IMG/VR virus record: IMGVR_UViG_3300035034_002275
Span: 1-24,112 of that record
Length of the DNA: 24,112 nucleotides
Strand: one strand, 5' to 3'
Source of the DNA: a virus
The position numbers and the translations under genes are program-made. Below are positions 1 to 6,297 of this stretch, one piece after another. The notes beneath the pieces were generated by a model. The model was not told the DNA's origin. It saw nothing but the letters and a program-made list of their open reading frames with translations, and did no database searches. The first letter of the stretch is position 1; each line of letters starts with the position of its first letter.

Positions 1-264
1 ATGAATACGTACGAGATTCCGCAGGAAGATTGGGATGAGGTTATGCGGCTGAGCAAAGAAGCTGCTCGAACGCCGGTAATCGCCATGTCCGTCAAGGATG
101 GGATGGAGGGGCGAGACTTCGCCTCGATGGCGAGAGAGCGGGTTTACTCGAAGTGGCGCGAGATAGGCGACATGCTCGGATTCGATGGGTCGAGCGTCTC
201 GCCCGTAGACGAATCGCGGCGTTTGGTGCGGGCAACCCCCATCGAAGAAAGAGGGGAGACATGA
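1..264 (+). CDS. Small hypothetical phage protein
   Basis: An 87-residue acidic soluble protein that I do not recognise. It begins with ATG at the first base of the window, so the upstream signal cannot be seen and the real start could lie further left. It has no membrane segment or cysteine motif. The middle (residues about 35-60, with an ARERVYSKWREIG stretch) looks helical. Its TGA overlaps the ATG of the next 28-codon frame in an ATGA junction, the usual coupling in this operon. The same coupling pattern through the following small frames suggests it is the first visible member of the early gene cluster. No function is inferred. Confidence 0.6.
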   Translation: MNTYEIPQEDWDEVMRLSKEAARTPVIAMSVKDGMEGRDFASMARERVYSKWREIGDMLGFDGSSVSPVDESRRLVRATPIEERGET

Positions 265-347
265 ACGCGACAGACAACCGGACGCAGGGATTCATCTCCC
301 GAAAGATGGTCCCGCTTATTCGGGCCGCGACGGAGCCCGCCCCATGA
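261..347 (+). CDS. 28-residue micro-ORF coupled to both neighbours
   Basis: This frame encodes 28 residues (MNATDNRTQGFISRKMVPLI then RAATEPAP). A GAGGGGAG ribosome-binding sequence at 251-258 lies just upstream of the ATG. The ATG overlaps the stop of the gene before, and its own TGA overlaps the ATG of the gene after, both as ATGA. That double coupling and the good binding site are the evidence that it is translated. The peptide matches nothing I know. It may be a real micro-protein or may mainly carry ribosomes from one gene to the next. Confidence 0.45.
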   Translation: MNATDNRTQGFISRKMVPLIRAATEPAP

Positions 348-595
348 CCCGCAGCGAGCTACGCCGACAGGTAGACCAGTCCGGTGTGACGGTGATCGAC
401 TCTCACACCGTGGAGATCGCAGGGGTGAGGTATCGCCGCTCCGACCTGCCGCCAGAGGGATACGAGGAACGTCAAGTAGATAATCTGATGTCTATAACAA
501 AGGATGGCGGGTTAGTCACTTGCGGGTGGACGTTGGAGTCCGACGAAACGCCCTACACGATATTCGTCCCGAAGGAGGCCGACGATGAGCGGTGA
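344..595 (+). CDS. Small hypothetical phage protein
   Basis: An 83-residue protein that I do not recognise. The residues alternate in a beta-rich way (for example GVTVIDSHTVEIAGVRYRRS), suggesting a small mostly-beta fold, followed by an acidic C-terminus. It starts in an ATGA overlap with the preceding 28-codon frame, with a GGAG element about ten bases upstream. It overlaps the next gene by 11 bases. Codon use is GC-rich like its neighbours except around 481-525, which is more AT-rich. Its position among small early genes suggests an accessory or host-takeover role, but nothing in the sequence shows one. Confidence 0.6.
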   Translation: MTRSELRRQVDQSGVTVIDSHTVEIAGVRYRRSDLPPEGYEERQVDNLMSITKDGGLVTCGWTLESDETPYTIFVPKEADDER

Positions 596-1271
596 GCATG
601 ATGAACTGGCGAGGCGGCGGGCCATGGCGCGGAGGGACCGCCAGCGGGCGGCCATAATGGGTCGCCCTACGGACCCTATCGACGCCTACCTGCGCCGGCT
701 GGAACGAGAGATCGAGGACGTCCGGCAGCGGGCGCTATACGCAGCGGGACCCGAACCGAAGGGAGGACGTACGGTGAAGGCACTATATCTGGTGACCATC
801 CACGACGACAACCGGGCGGACGTTATCGAGGAGCACATGGCGGCCCACGACCCGATGAGCGCCGTCAACATGGTGGGCGAGCGTTACGGCTACTCCCGCC
901 TCGCCGAGGGCGCCGTCGTTAGCGCCACGGTAGACCGTCACCGCGGTGCAAAGCTTGACCACGGGAACGGGCTACGGGCCTACGTGTACGAGTCGCCGAT
1001 GCTCGAGCGCCCGACCGCGGCCTTCGAGGACCGGGCGCGCATGGCGCACGAGCGGCCGCCGGCGGAGCGCCGCATGACGGCGGAGCGCCGCACGCTGCCG
1101 AGCGACGCGGCGGACGAGATCAAGCGCCTGTCGGACAAGGTGGTCGAGCTCCGGCGCCGGAACGAGCGGCAGTTTCGTAGGTTGTTGAGCGCCATCCGTG
1201 AGATACTCAACGAGCCGTTCGAGGAGGTCCGTGAGCTATTCGCCGAGCCGAACGAGGAGGATGATCGATGA
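585..1271 (+). CDS. Hypothetical phage protein with C-terminal coiled coil
   Basis: A 228-residue highly charged protein of unknown function. Three parts are visible. Residues 1-60 are Arg-rich and helical. Residues 64-135 (VKALYLVTIHDDN onward) look like a small alpha/beta domain. A tail from about 150 starts with a tandem ERRMTAERRT repeat and ends in a predicted coiled coil (KRLSDKVVELRRRNERQFRRLL) and a helix rich in glutamate. Start: ATG 585 lies within the last 11 bases of the previous gene. An alternative GTG at 774, in frame, has a strong GGGAGG at 761-766 and would yield the protein without the Arg-rich N-terminus. The stop overlaps the next ATG. Confidence 0.6.
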   Translation: MSGEHDELARRRAMARRDRQRAAIMGRPTDPIDAYLRRLEREIEDVRQRALYAAGPEPKGGRTVKALYLVTIHDDNRADVIEEHMAAHDPMSAVNMVGERYGYSRLAEGAVVSATVDRHRGAKLDHGNGLRAYVYESPMLERPTAAFEDRARMAHERPPAERRMTAERRTLPSDAADEIKRLSDKVVELRRRNERQFRRLLSAIREILNEPFEEVRELFAEPNEEDDR

Positions 1272-1720
1272 AAGACACTGGCGACTGGAGGCCCGCGGAC
1301 GTGGAGTATACGTCTGTCTACAAGGTGGCCGTGAACTCGACCGCGGGCGGAGTGTCGGAGGCGGCGACCGAGCGCGTGGCGGACGAGGCGTTCGAGGCCG
1401 TGCGCGGCGGCGGGCGATGGAAGGGGCCGGACGGCGAGGAGTACGTGGCCGTCTTCGCGCCGCACGACCTACGCCGGGGCTGCGCGGACCCGATGATCGT
1501 CGGGTATAAGAAGCTGCGCGCGGCGGACTGGTACGTGGCGCTGGACGGGGAGATCGTACTTGGCCCGGCCCGCACGAAACGAGGATGCCTCGCCCATATC
1601 AGGGCGAAGCGGGGCAAGATTGTCGCGGCCGGATGGTACACGGCCAAGGGGCACGACGTGTTCATCCGGGGCATGGCAGAGGCCGTACTCGGGCGGAGAC
1701 TCACCGAGGGGGAACGATGA
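1268..1720 (+). CDS. Hypothetical phage protein
   Basis: A 150-residue protein that I do not recognise. It has no signal peptide or membrane segment. A central region (residues about 60-110) is beta-rich with aromatic residues (ADWYVALDGEIVLGP), and the C-terminus is basic. Its start (ATGA overlap with the preceding gene, with a GAGGAGG element at 1254-1260) and its stop (ATGA overlap with the following gene) place it firmly in the translationally coupled early cluster. Function is unknown. The Gly-rich, basic surface would fit nucleic acid contact, but that is only a guess. Confidence 0.6.
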   Translation: MKDTGDWRPADVEYTSVYKVAVNSTAGGVSEAATERVADEAFEAVRGGGRWKGPDGEEYVAVFAPHDLRRGCADPMIVGYKKLRAADWYVALDGEIVLGPARTKRGCLAHIRAKRGKIVAAGWYTAKGHDVFIRGMAEAVLGRRLTEGER

Positions 1721-2292
1721 TTAGCGACCGCGCGGCGATCGAACTACTGTGGAGCGAGACGGGCCGGGACGGCTCGCCGCTCGACGACTACGGCGACCCG
1801 GTGCTGACGCAGGCCTTCGCCGATATGATGAGCTACTGCCCCCGGGCCGCGGCCGTCTTCCTGTACGAGCCGTCCAGCGGCCTCGACAACTATGTTCGCG
1901 CGTGGTACGCGGCGCAGGACGACATGCCGGTGCGGTGGGCGCTGGCCGTGGCCCTGCGGTTCGGCATCGTGACCGGGACGCAGGAACCGTGGTCCGAGTG
2001 CGGGCGCCGAATGGGCCTCGACTACTCGACGGCGCGCGAGCACGCGGCGAAGGGGCTAACGTGGCTCTGGATGAGTTTCAACGGCAGGGGCGGGGAGAAC
2101 CTGCACCAGCTACGGGCGGCAGCGGCGGAGGCCCTGCAGGAGCCCGGCACGCCCGGCGGTCAGCCGGGGCCGGCCGCGCCCCTCGAGGATGAAGGGCTAT
2201 GGCAACCCACGCACGCCCGGAGATGCCGTAAGTGGTACACCGGGGCGGAGATACGGGCGAGATTCGGGTCTTCGGTCTTTGTTCGCCCCTGA
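1717..2292 (+). CDS. Possible helix-turn-helix protein, sigma-region-4-like
   Basis: A 191-residue protein starting at the ATG that overlaps the stop of the previous gene. A longer open frame exists to 1585 but lies wholly inside the upstream gene. Residues about 75-115 contain ALRFGIVTGTQEPWSECGRR followed by MGLDYSTAREHAAKGLTWLW. This resembles the paired-helix DNA-binding arrangement of sigma-70 region 4 and of phage late regulators such as ArpU/RinA. The N-terminal half is acidic and helical. The C-terminus is Pro/Gly-rich and then basic. If the reading is right, it could be a transcriptional regulator of the phage. Confidence in the gene is good; confidence in the domain is low to moderate. 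Confidence 0.6.
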   Translation: MISDRAAIELLWSETGRDGSPLDDYGDPVLTQAFADMMSYCPRAAAVFLYEPSSGLDNYVRAWYAAQDDMPVRWALAVALRFGIVTGTQEPWSECGRRMGLDYSTAREHAAKGLTWLWMSFNGRGGENLHQLRAAAAEALQEPGTPGGQPGPAAPLEDEGLWQPTHARRCRKWYTGAEIRARFGSSVFVRP

Positions 2293-2351
2293 ATACCCCG
2301 TAGGGTGAGGGGGTAGGCCAGCCACGGCACCCAAATGAACGCAGGGCGAAC
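2281..2351 (+). repeat. Inverted repeat bracketing the 2293-2364 gap
   Basis: GTTCGCCC (2281-2288) and GGGCGAAC (2344-2351) are perfect 8-base inverted copies. They enclose the stop codon of the preceding gene and the short gap before the metallophosphoesterase. In RNA they would form a stem that ends just before the AAGGAGA ribosome-binding site at 2354-2360. There is no T-tract, so it is not a standard terminator. A structural or regulatory role is inference. Confidence 0.35.
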
Positions 2352-2364
2352 TTAAGGAGAAGTG

Positions 2365-3603
2365 ATGAGCGACCGAGATTGGACGAACGAGGAGGCCCGG
2401 CTGGCCCTTGATATGTACGCGGACCCGGAGGTGACCTATGCGATGATCGGCGAGGCGCTCGGCGGTATCTCGGGCGCGGCCGCGCGCGGCCGCGTCCGTC
2501 GTCTCCGGGAGAACCCTCCCGACGACGATGACGACACGACGAGGACGGTAGCTCATCGGGGCACCATCGCCGAGGTGATGGCGGAGCACGGCCTCGACCC
2601 GGGCGAGTGGACGGCCGAGCGGGTTACGGTGACGAGCGACAAGACGTGGACGAAATTCGTCCGTACCGTAGACCCGGTGCAGATCGGCATCATCCGCGAG
2701 CTCGCGGCCGACATGCTGACGCACGTACCGGACTACGGCGCGCCGGCGGTGACGCGCTCCGAGAGCGCCGGGGAGTACATGTTGGAGATCGACATGTTCG
2801 ACCATCACTTCGGCGCGGTGGTCTGGGGCGACGAGGTGCTCGGGGAGAATTATGACCTCGCCATCGCGGAGCGAAAGTACCGCGAGGCCTTCGGCCAACT
2901 GCTGGCCGTGGCCGAGATGTTCCCGGTGCAGAAGATCCTGTTGCCGTTCGGGAACGACCTCGTACACTTCGAGCCCGGGATGCAGGACGCCGGCAGCGGG
3001 GCACGGACGGTCAGCGGCACGCTGCTCGACGCCGACACGCGGTACAAGAAAGTGTTCAAGCGTACACGTATGGCGATGGTCGCCGCTATCGAGGCCGCGG
3101 CGCAGGTCGCCCCGGTCGAGGTGGTCATCATCCCGGGGAACCACGGCGGCACGACAGAGTTTGCCATCGGCGACTCGCTGGAGTGCTGGTTCCGTGAGCA
3201 CCCCTACGTTCGCATCGACAACACGCCGCCCGTCCGCAAATATACGCGGTTCGGCAGCAACCTGATCGGGTTTACGCACGGGCACGGGGAGAAGCTGACC
3301 GACCTCCCGCAGATTATGGCCGAGGAGGCCGCGCGGTATTGTGGCCCCGGCGCGTGGGAGGGCACGATGTTCCGGGAGTGGCACGTCGGCCACCGGCACC
3401 GCGTCAAGAAGACGATTCACCAGCCGGTCGAGGACCTGAAGGGCATTGTCGTGCGCGAACTGCCGAGCCTGACACCGACCGACGCATGGCACTTCTTCAA
3501 GGGTTTCGTCGGATCCCGGCGCGGGGCCACGGCGTTCCTGTGGCACCCGGAGCACGGCCCCGAGGGCGTGTTCAGCTTCAACGCACTGAAAGAGGGGGAG
3601 TAA
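2365..3603 (+). CDS. Metallophosphoesterase with N-terminal DNA-binding-like domain
   Basis: A 412-residue enzyme of the calcineurin-like metallophosphoesterase superfamily. The metal-binding motifs are present in order: DHH at residues 146-148, GND at 196-198 with H201, GNH at 258-260, HGH at 305-307 and GHRH at 342-345. These residues hold a two-metal centre that hydrolyses phosphodiesters, so a DNA nuclease or phosphatase role during replication or host DNA breakdown is likely. Residues 6-50 (WTNEEARLALDMYAD onward, then a basic GRVRRLRE helix) resemble an HTH or SANT-like DNA-binding unit, joined by an Asp-rich linker. ATG 2365 is preferred over GTG 2362 because AAGGAGA at 2354-2360 is too close to the GTG. 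Substrate is unknown. Confidence 0.85.
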   Translation: MSDRDWTNEEARLALDMYADPEVTYAMIGEALGGISGAAARGRVRRLRENPPDDDDDTTRTVAHRGTIAEVMAEHGLDPGEWTAERVTVTSDKTWTKFVRTVDPVQIGIIRELAADMLTHVPDYGAPAVTRSESAGEYMLEIDMFDHHFGAVVWGDEVLGENYDLAIAERKYREAFGQLLAVAEMFPVQKILLPFGNDLVHFEPGMQDAGSGARTVSGTLLDADTRYKKVFKRTRMAMVAAIEAAAQVAPVEVVIIPGNHGGTTEFAIGDSLECWFREHPYVRIDNTPPVRKYTRFGSNLIGFTHGHGEKLTDLPQIMAEEAARYCGPGAWEGTMFREWHVGHRHRVKKTIHQPVEDLKGIVVRELPSLTPTDAWHFFKGFVGSRRGATAFLWHPEHGPEGVFSFNALKEGE

Positions 3604-3604
3604 G

Positions 3605-3847
3605 GTGCCAACCCCGCCGAGGGACAGTGTACGGGTGACGGTGGACGGTATGCGGGAGACGCTCGGCGAGCTCGGGCTCTCGCAGTCGGCGCTCGCCCGG
3701 GAGGCGGGCGTCTCCCGGCAGGAGGTGAGCCGATGGTTGCGCGGGGACCGTGCGCCCACGACCCGCAACCTGCTCGCGCTCGCCATGGCATTACAGCGGT
3801 TGGCGTACGCCGACGAACCGTGGCCGGAGCACTACAATGGCGACTAA
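3605..3847 (+). CDS. XRE-family helix-turn-helix regulator
   Basis: An 80-residue protein with a single Cro/CI-type DNA-binding domain. Residues about 25-63 read LSQSALAREAGVSRQEVSRW then LRGDRAPTTRNLLALAMAL, the usual five-helix pattern with the recognition helix at GVSRQEVSRWL. There is no oligomerisation or cleavage domain, so it resembles Cro-like small repressors or antitoxin-type regulators rather than a full CI. The start is GTG at 3605, two bases after the previous stop, with GGGGGAG at 3594-3600 as ribosome-binding site. It overlaps the next gene by 11 bases. Its operator cannot be identified here. Confidence 0.8.
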   Translation: MPTPPRDSVRVTVDGMRETLGELGLSQSALAREAGVSRQEVSRWLRGDRAPTTRNLLALAMALQRLAYADEPWPEHYNGD

Positions 3848-4229
3848 CCTACTGCAGTTCCACCGGAAGAAGTGGCGCCCCGAGTTCCACGTCGAGGGCA
3901 CAGAGTCCATCGTGCGACTGCCGGGCGGGCTCACCCGGCGGAGCGACCTGTTCGGGTTCGCCGACACAGTGCTCGTGGCGATGGGCGGGGGCCTGATCTT
4001 CTGTCAGGTTACGAGCCGGAGCAACATGAGCGCGCGGTTGCGGAAGATTCAGCGCGAGGAGACCGGCACCGGGCAGTGGGCCGTGCCGATCCGCGACCTC
4101 GCCCGCGAAGTGCTGCTCGCCGGGCACCGTATCCTCATCGAGGGATGGGACCAGCCGGGCGGGAGCGGGACGCGGTGGCGGGACAAAGAGCGGTGGGTAA
4201 CTCTGGAGGATCTGGAGGTGAGCGGATGA
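3837..4229 (+). CDS. PD-(D/E)XK-like nuclease
   Basis: A 130-residue protein beginning at ATG 3837, inside the end of the XRE gene with GGAG at 3826-3829 upstream. Residues 36-63 show the core of a restriction-endonuclease fold: SDLFGFADTVLV (candidate acid D37 or D43), a Gly turn, then the strand IFCQVTSRSN, in which Q57-V-T-S takes the place of the usual E-x-K. A basic helix ARLRKIQREE follows. This pattern is common in small phage and plasmid nucleases related to Holliday-junction resolvases. It sits directly before an SNF2 helicase, so a branched-DNA processing role is plausible. The Q in place of E is seen in some family members, but activity is not certain. Confidence 0.6.
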   Translation: MATNLLQFHRKKWRPEFHVEGTESIVRLPGGLTRRSDLFGFADTVLVAMGGGLIFCQVTSRSNMSARLRKIQREETGTGQWAVPIRDLAREVLLAGHRILIEGWDQPGGSGTRWRDKERWVTLEDLEVSG

Positions 4230-4435
4230 CGTACGCTAGGCAGCACCTCTGCCGCCACTGCAAGCGGATGGTCTGGCACGGGTGGTATGACTGCCCCGAG
4301 AAGCCGAAGGACCTAGGGATGAACCCCTATCCCTTCCAAAGAGAGGGGGTCAATTTCCTGTTAGCTGATAACCGTCGTTATCTAGCTGACAGGATGAGAC
4401 CTCGGGCCTCGGAAAGACGGTCCAGACCGTGCTAG
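4226..4435 (+). CDS. SNF2-type helicase, N-terminal piece (frame broken before Walker A)
   Basis: Starts at ATG 4226 in an ATGA overlap with the nuclease gene. The 69-codon frame opens with a possible zinc-binding knuckle (C9, C12, H19, C24 in CRHCKRMVWHGWYDC). It then gives the SNF2 Q-motif region YPFQREGVNFLL and NRRYLAD, which should run straight into DE-x-GLGKT. Instead this frame reads on as RMRPRASERRSRPC and stops at 4433. The GLGKT sequence is present in the -1 frame at 4405-4419. An excess of five bases, AGGAT at 4391-4395, would account for the break: without it the product reads YLADETSGLGKT. The piece is therefore either half of a gene damaged by mutation or sequence error, or the upstream part of a recoded gene. 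Confidence 0.65.
   Translation: MTYARQHLCRHCKRMVWHGWYDCPEKPKDLGMNPYPFQREGVNFLLADNRRYLADRMRPRASERRSRPC
4356..4394 (+). repeat. Quasi-palindromic hairpin at the helicase frame break
   Basis: TCCTGT (4356-4361) pairs with ACAGGA (4389-4394), AGCT with AGCT, and GATAAC with GTTATC, around a CGTC loop. One extra A interrupts the stem on the 3' side. It is one of the strongest stems on the plus strand. Its 3' foot includes four of the five bases that put the helicase out of frame. Confidence 0.6.
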
Positions 4436-5499
4436 CGGCCAAGATCCTGCGGCCCGATACGACGCTGGTGGTGGGCCCCGCCTCGACGCTGGAGAACTGG
4501 CGGCGGGAGTGGGAGAAGTGGGGCGGCCCCCCGGGGCTGCAGGTTATCAGCTATAGCAAGCTCTCACGCCGGGGCGGGGGCCCCCAGAGTCTCCCGCTCG
4601 TGGTGCTGGACGAAGCGCACTACACAAAGACGCCGACCGCCAAGCGGACGCGGACGGCCCTCGGCCTCGCGGCGCGGGCCGACCGGGCGTGGTGCCTGTC
4701 GGGATCCCCGGCGCCGAACGGCGACCCGCGGGAGCTCTATTCAGTGTTCCGCTATCTCTGGCCGGAGCTTATGCCGCCCGGGGAGAGCGGGACGATGACC
4801 GCGTGGGAATGGATGCAGCATTTTTGCCGGTGGCGGCCGACGCCGTACGGACCTAAGATCACGGGAACGAGGAACGTCATGAAACTGCGCGGCATGCTCG
4901 ACAAGGTGATGCTGCGCCGCGACCTCGACGACGTGGGGATAGAGCTCCCCCCGCTCCGGGTGACGGTCCACTACCTGACGGACGCTCCGACGGTGGACGC
5001 CCCTGACGAGACGCCGGGGCCGACGCTCCGCCGCCTACTCGGCGCGATCAAGGCGGGGCCGGTGGCCGACCTGATCGCGGGGGAACTGAAGGACGGGGCG
5101 TACGACAAGATCGTGGTGATGTACCACCACAAGGCGACCGGGGCGGTGCTCCGTGACGGCATGGCCGGCGTGATGCCGATCTTCCGGTTCGATGGGAACA
5201 CGACGCTACAGCGACGGCAGGAGCAGATCGACGGCTTCGAGCGGGCGACGCGCGCGGTGTTCCTCGTGCAGCAACAGGCGGGCGGGGTCGGGATCAACCT
5301 TCAGAGCGCGAACGAGATTGCTCTGGTGGAGCCCGATTGGTCGCCCGAGGTGAACGCGCAGGCTATCAAGCGGGTGCATCGCATCGGACAGGACCGTCCG
5401 GTGAGGGCCCGGGTGTTCGCGGTGTCGTCCACGCTGGACGGCCCGATACTGGAGACGATAGCAGAGAAAGTGGACCGCCGACAGGAGATATTCGGATGA
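4429..5499 (+). CDS. SNF2/DEAH-like helicase, main part
   Basis: This frame carries nearly all of a superfamily 2 SNF2-type ATPase. Just upstream in the same frame is Walker A (GLGKT, 4405-4419). Within it are motif Ia (VVGPASTLENWRREW), motif II VVLDEAHYTKT (DEAH), motif III CLSGSPAPN, and the helicase C domain ending in QQQAGGVGINLQSANEIALV and QAIKRVHRIGQ (motifs V and VI with arginine finger). ATP-driven DNA translocation or remodelling is the expected activity, probably in replication or recombination. The GTG at 4429 has no ribosome-binding site and would delete Walker A, so I do not believe it is a true start. Intact product would come from 4226-5499 read through the break. Confidence 0.8.
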   Translation: MLAAKILRPDTTLVVGPASTLENWRREWEKWGGPPGLQVISYSKLSRRGGGPQSLPLVVLDEAHYTKTPTAKRTRTALGLAARADRAWCLSGSPAPNGDPRELYSVFRYLWPELMPPGESGTMTAWEWMQHFCRWRPTPYGPKITGTRNVMKLRGMLDKVMLRRDLDDVGIELPPLRVTVHYLTDAPTVDAPDETPGPTLRRLLGAIKAGPVADLIAGELKDGAYDKIVVMYHHKATGAVLRDGMAGVMPIFRFDGNTTLQRRQEQIDGFERATRAVFLVQQQAGGVGINLQSANEIALVEPDWSPEVNAQAIKRVHRIGQDRPVRARVFAVSSTLDGPILETIAEKVDRRQEIFG

Positions 5500-5693
5500 G
5501 CAAGGGCGACAAGCGACGGCCGACGGCCGTGGACAACGAGGCGTTCGAGGAGCGGTGGGCGCGCACGTTCGGCGGTACGCCGGAGGACGACCACGAGGTG
5601 ATAGCCGATCGCGGGGTCGACCCCGGGCTAAATTCTATCGCCGACGCGGCAGCGTGGGCCGAGGCGGACGACGAGAGGAGCGGACGGTGTTAG
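5496..5693 (+). CDS. Small acidic hypothetical protein
   Basis: A 65-residue protein starting at the ATG that overlaps the helicase stop, with AGGAG at 5482-5486 as ribosome-binding site. It is Asp/Glu-rich (AAAWAEADDERSGRC at the end) and lacks recognisable motifs. It overlaps the next gene by seven bases. The acidic composition would suit a small DNA-mimic or binding partner, but nothing shows this directly. Confidence 0.6.
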   Translation: MSKGDKRRPTAVDNEAFEERWARTFGGTPEDDHEVIADRGVDPGLNSIADAAAWAEADDERSGRC

Positions 5694-6061
5694 TATACCT
5701 GAGCGGGCAGATGACCGGGATCGAGGGGCATAACTACCCGGCGTTCGTGACGGCCGCGGCGCGGCTGCGCGAACTTGGGTACAACGTGCTCAACCCGGCC
5801 GAGACGGCGGGCGGCGCGACGCACCTTGACCGGGAGACGTACCTTGCGATCGACGCGGCGTACGTACAGCAGGCCGACGCGGTGGCGGTGATGCTGCCCG
5901 GTGGCTGGATCTCTAAGGGCGCGAAGTTCGAGATGATCTACGCCACGTCCCTCGGCAAACCCGTCTACGTGTACGACGCGGAGAACGGGCTCGGGTCCGA
6001 GGTCGAAGTGCTCGACTGGACGCTGGACGCCCGGATCTCGGACGAGGAGATCTACTCATGA
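5687..6061 (+). CDS. DUF4406 / nucleoside deoxyribosyltransferase-like protein
   Basis: A 124-residue protein. The start is GTG 5687 with GAGGAG at 5674-5679. The N-terminus VYLSGQMTGIEGHNYPAF followed by AARLRELGYNVLNPAE is typical of the DUF4406 family, which has a Rossmann-like fold related to nucleoside 2-deoxyribosyltransferases. Further family features are YLAIDAAYVQQADAVAVMLPG, then the SKGAKFEMIYATSLGKPVYVY segment, where the glutamate of KFE matches the catalytic-type position. A role in nucleotide or nucleoside metabolism is plausible. The substrate is unknown and many phages carry this family without a known function. Its stop overlaps the next ATG. Confidence 0.8.
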   Translation: MLVYLSGQMTGIEGHNYPAFVTAAARLRELGYNVLNPAETAGGATHLDRETYLAIDAAYVQQADAVAVMLPGGWISKGAKFEMIYATSLGKPVYVYDAENGLGSEVEVLDWTLDARISDEEIYS

Positions 6062-6297
6062 GGCCATACTGGGTGACGCGCCGGATGGCGAAGGCCCGGC
6101 AGTTCTTTTCCCCGGGCATGGTGCGCCGGGACCGGCGCCGCGACCTCGACTTCATCGTGATGCCCGACCAGACCGTGTACGTGCGCCGGGTGCGCCGCGA
6201 ACCGTCCGCTCCCCGCGCTGATAAAAGGGGACGTGACCTGAGCGGCGGGGCACCGACCCTGCCATGGCGCAAAGTGAGGGAGGCAAAACATGGGTGA
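6058..6297 (+). CDS. Small basic hypothetical protein
   Basis: A 79-residue, very Arg-rich protein (MVRRDRRRDLDF, VYVRRVRREP) starting in an ATGA overlap with the DUF4406 gene. No known domain. The basic charge suggests nucleic acid binding, which is inference only. It overlaps the DUF2800 gene by eight bases, and its last part carries that gene's AGGGAGG ribosome-binding site. Confidence 0.55.
   Translation: MRPYWVTRRMAKARQFFSPGMVRRDRRRDLDFIVMPDQTVYVRRVRREPSAPRADKRGRDLSGGAPTLPWRKVREAKHG

Noticed and set aside
2197-3786. 529-codon minus-strand open frame
   Set aside because: It lies antisense to the metallophosphoesterase and XRE genes, and its product is His/Arg/Val-rich low-complexity sequence typical of the complement of GC-rich genes.
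4370-4395. A 26-base translational bypass with matching GAT take-off and landing codons, as in T4 gene 60
   Set aside because: Skipping 26 bases would remove NRRYLAD and leave too few residues between the Q motif and Walker A for an SNF2 fold. A 5-base excess explains the break better, and no stop follows the supposed take-off codon.
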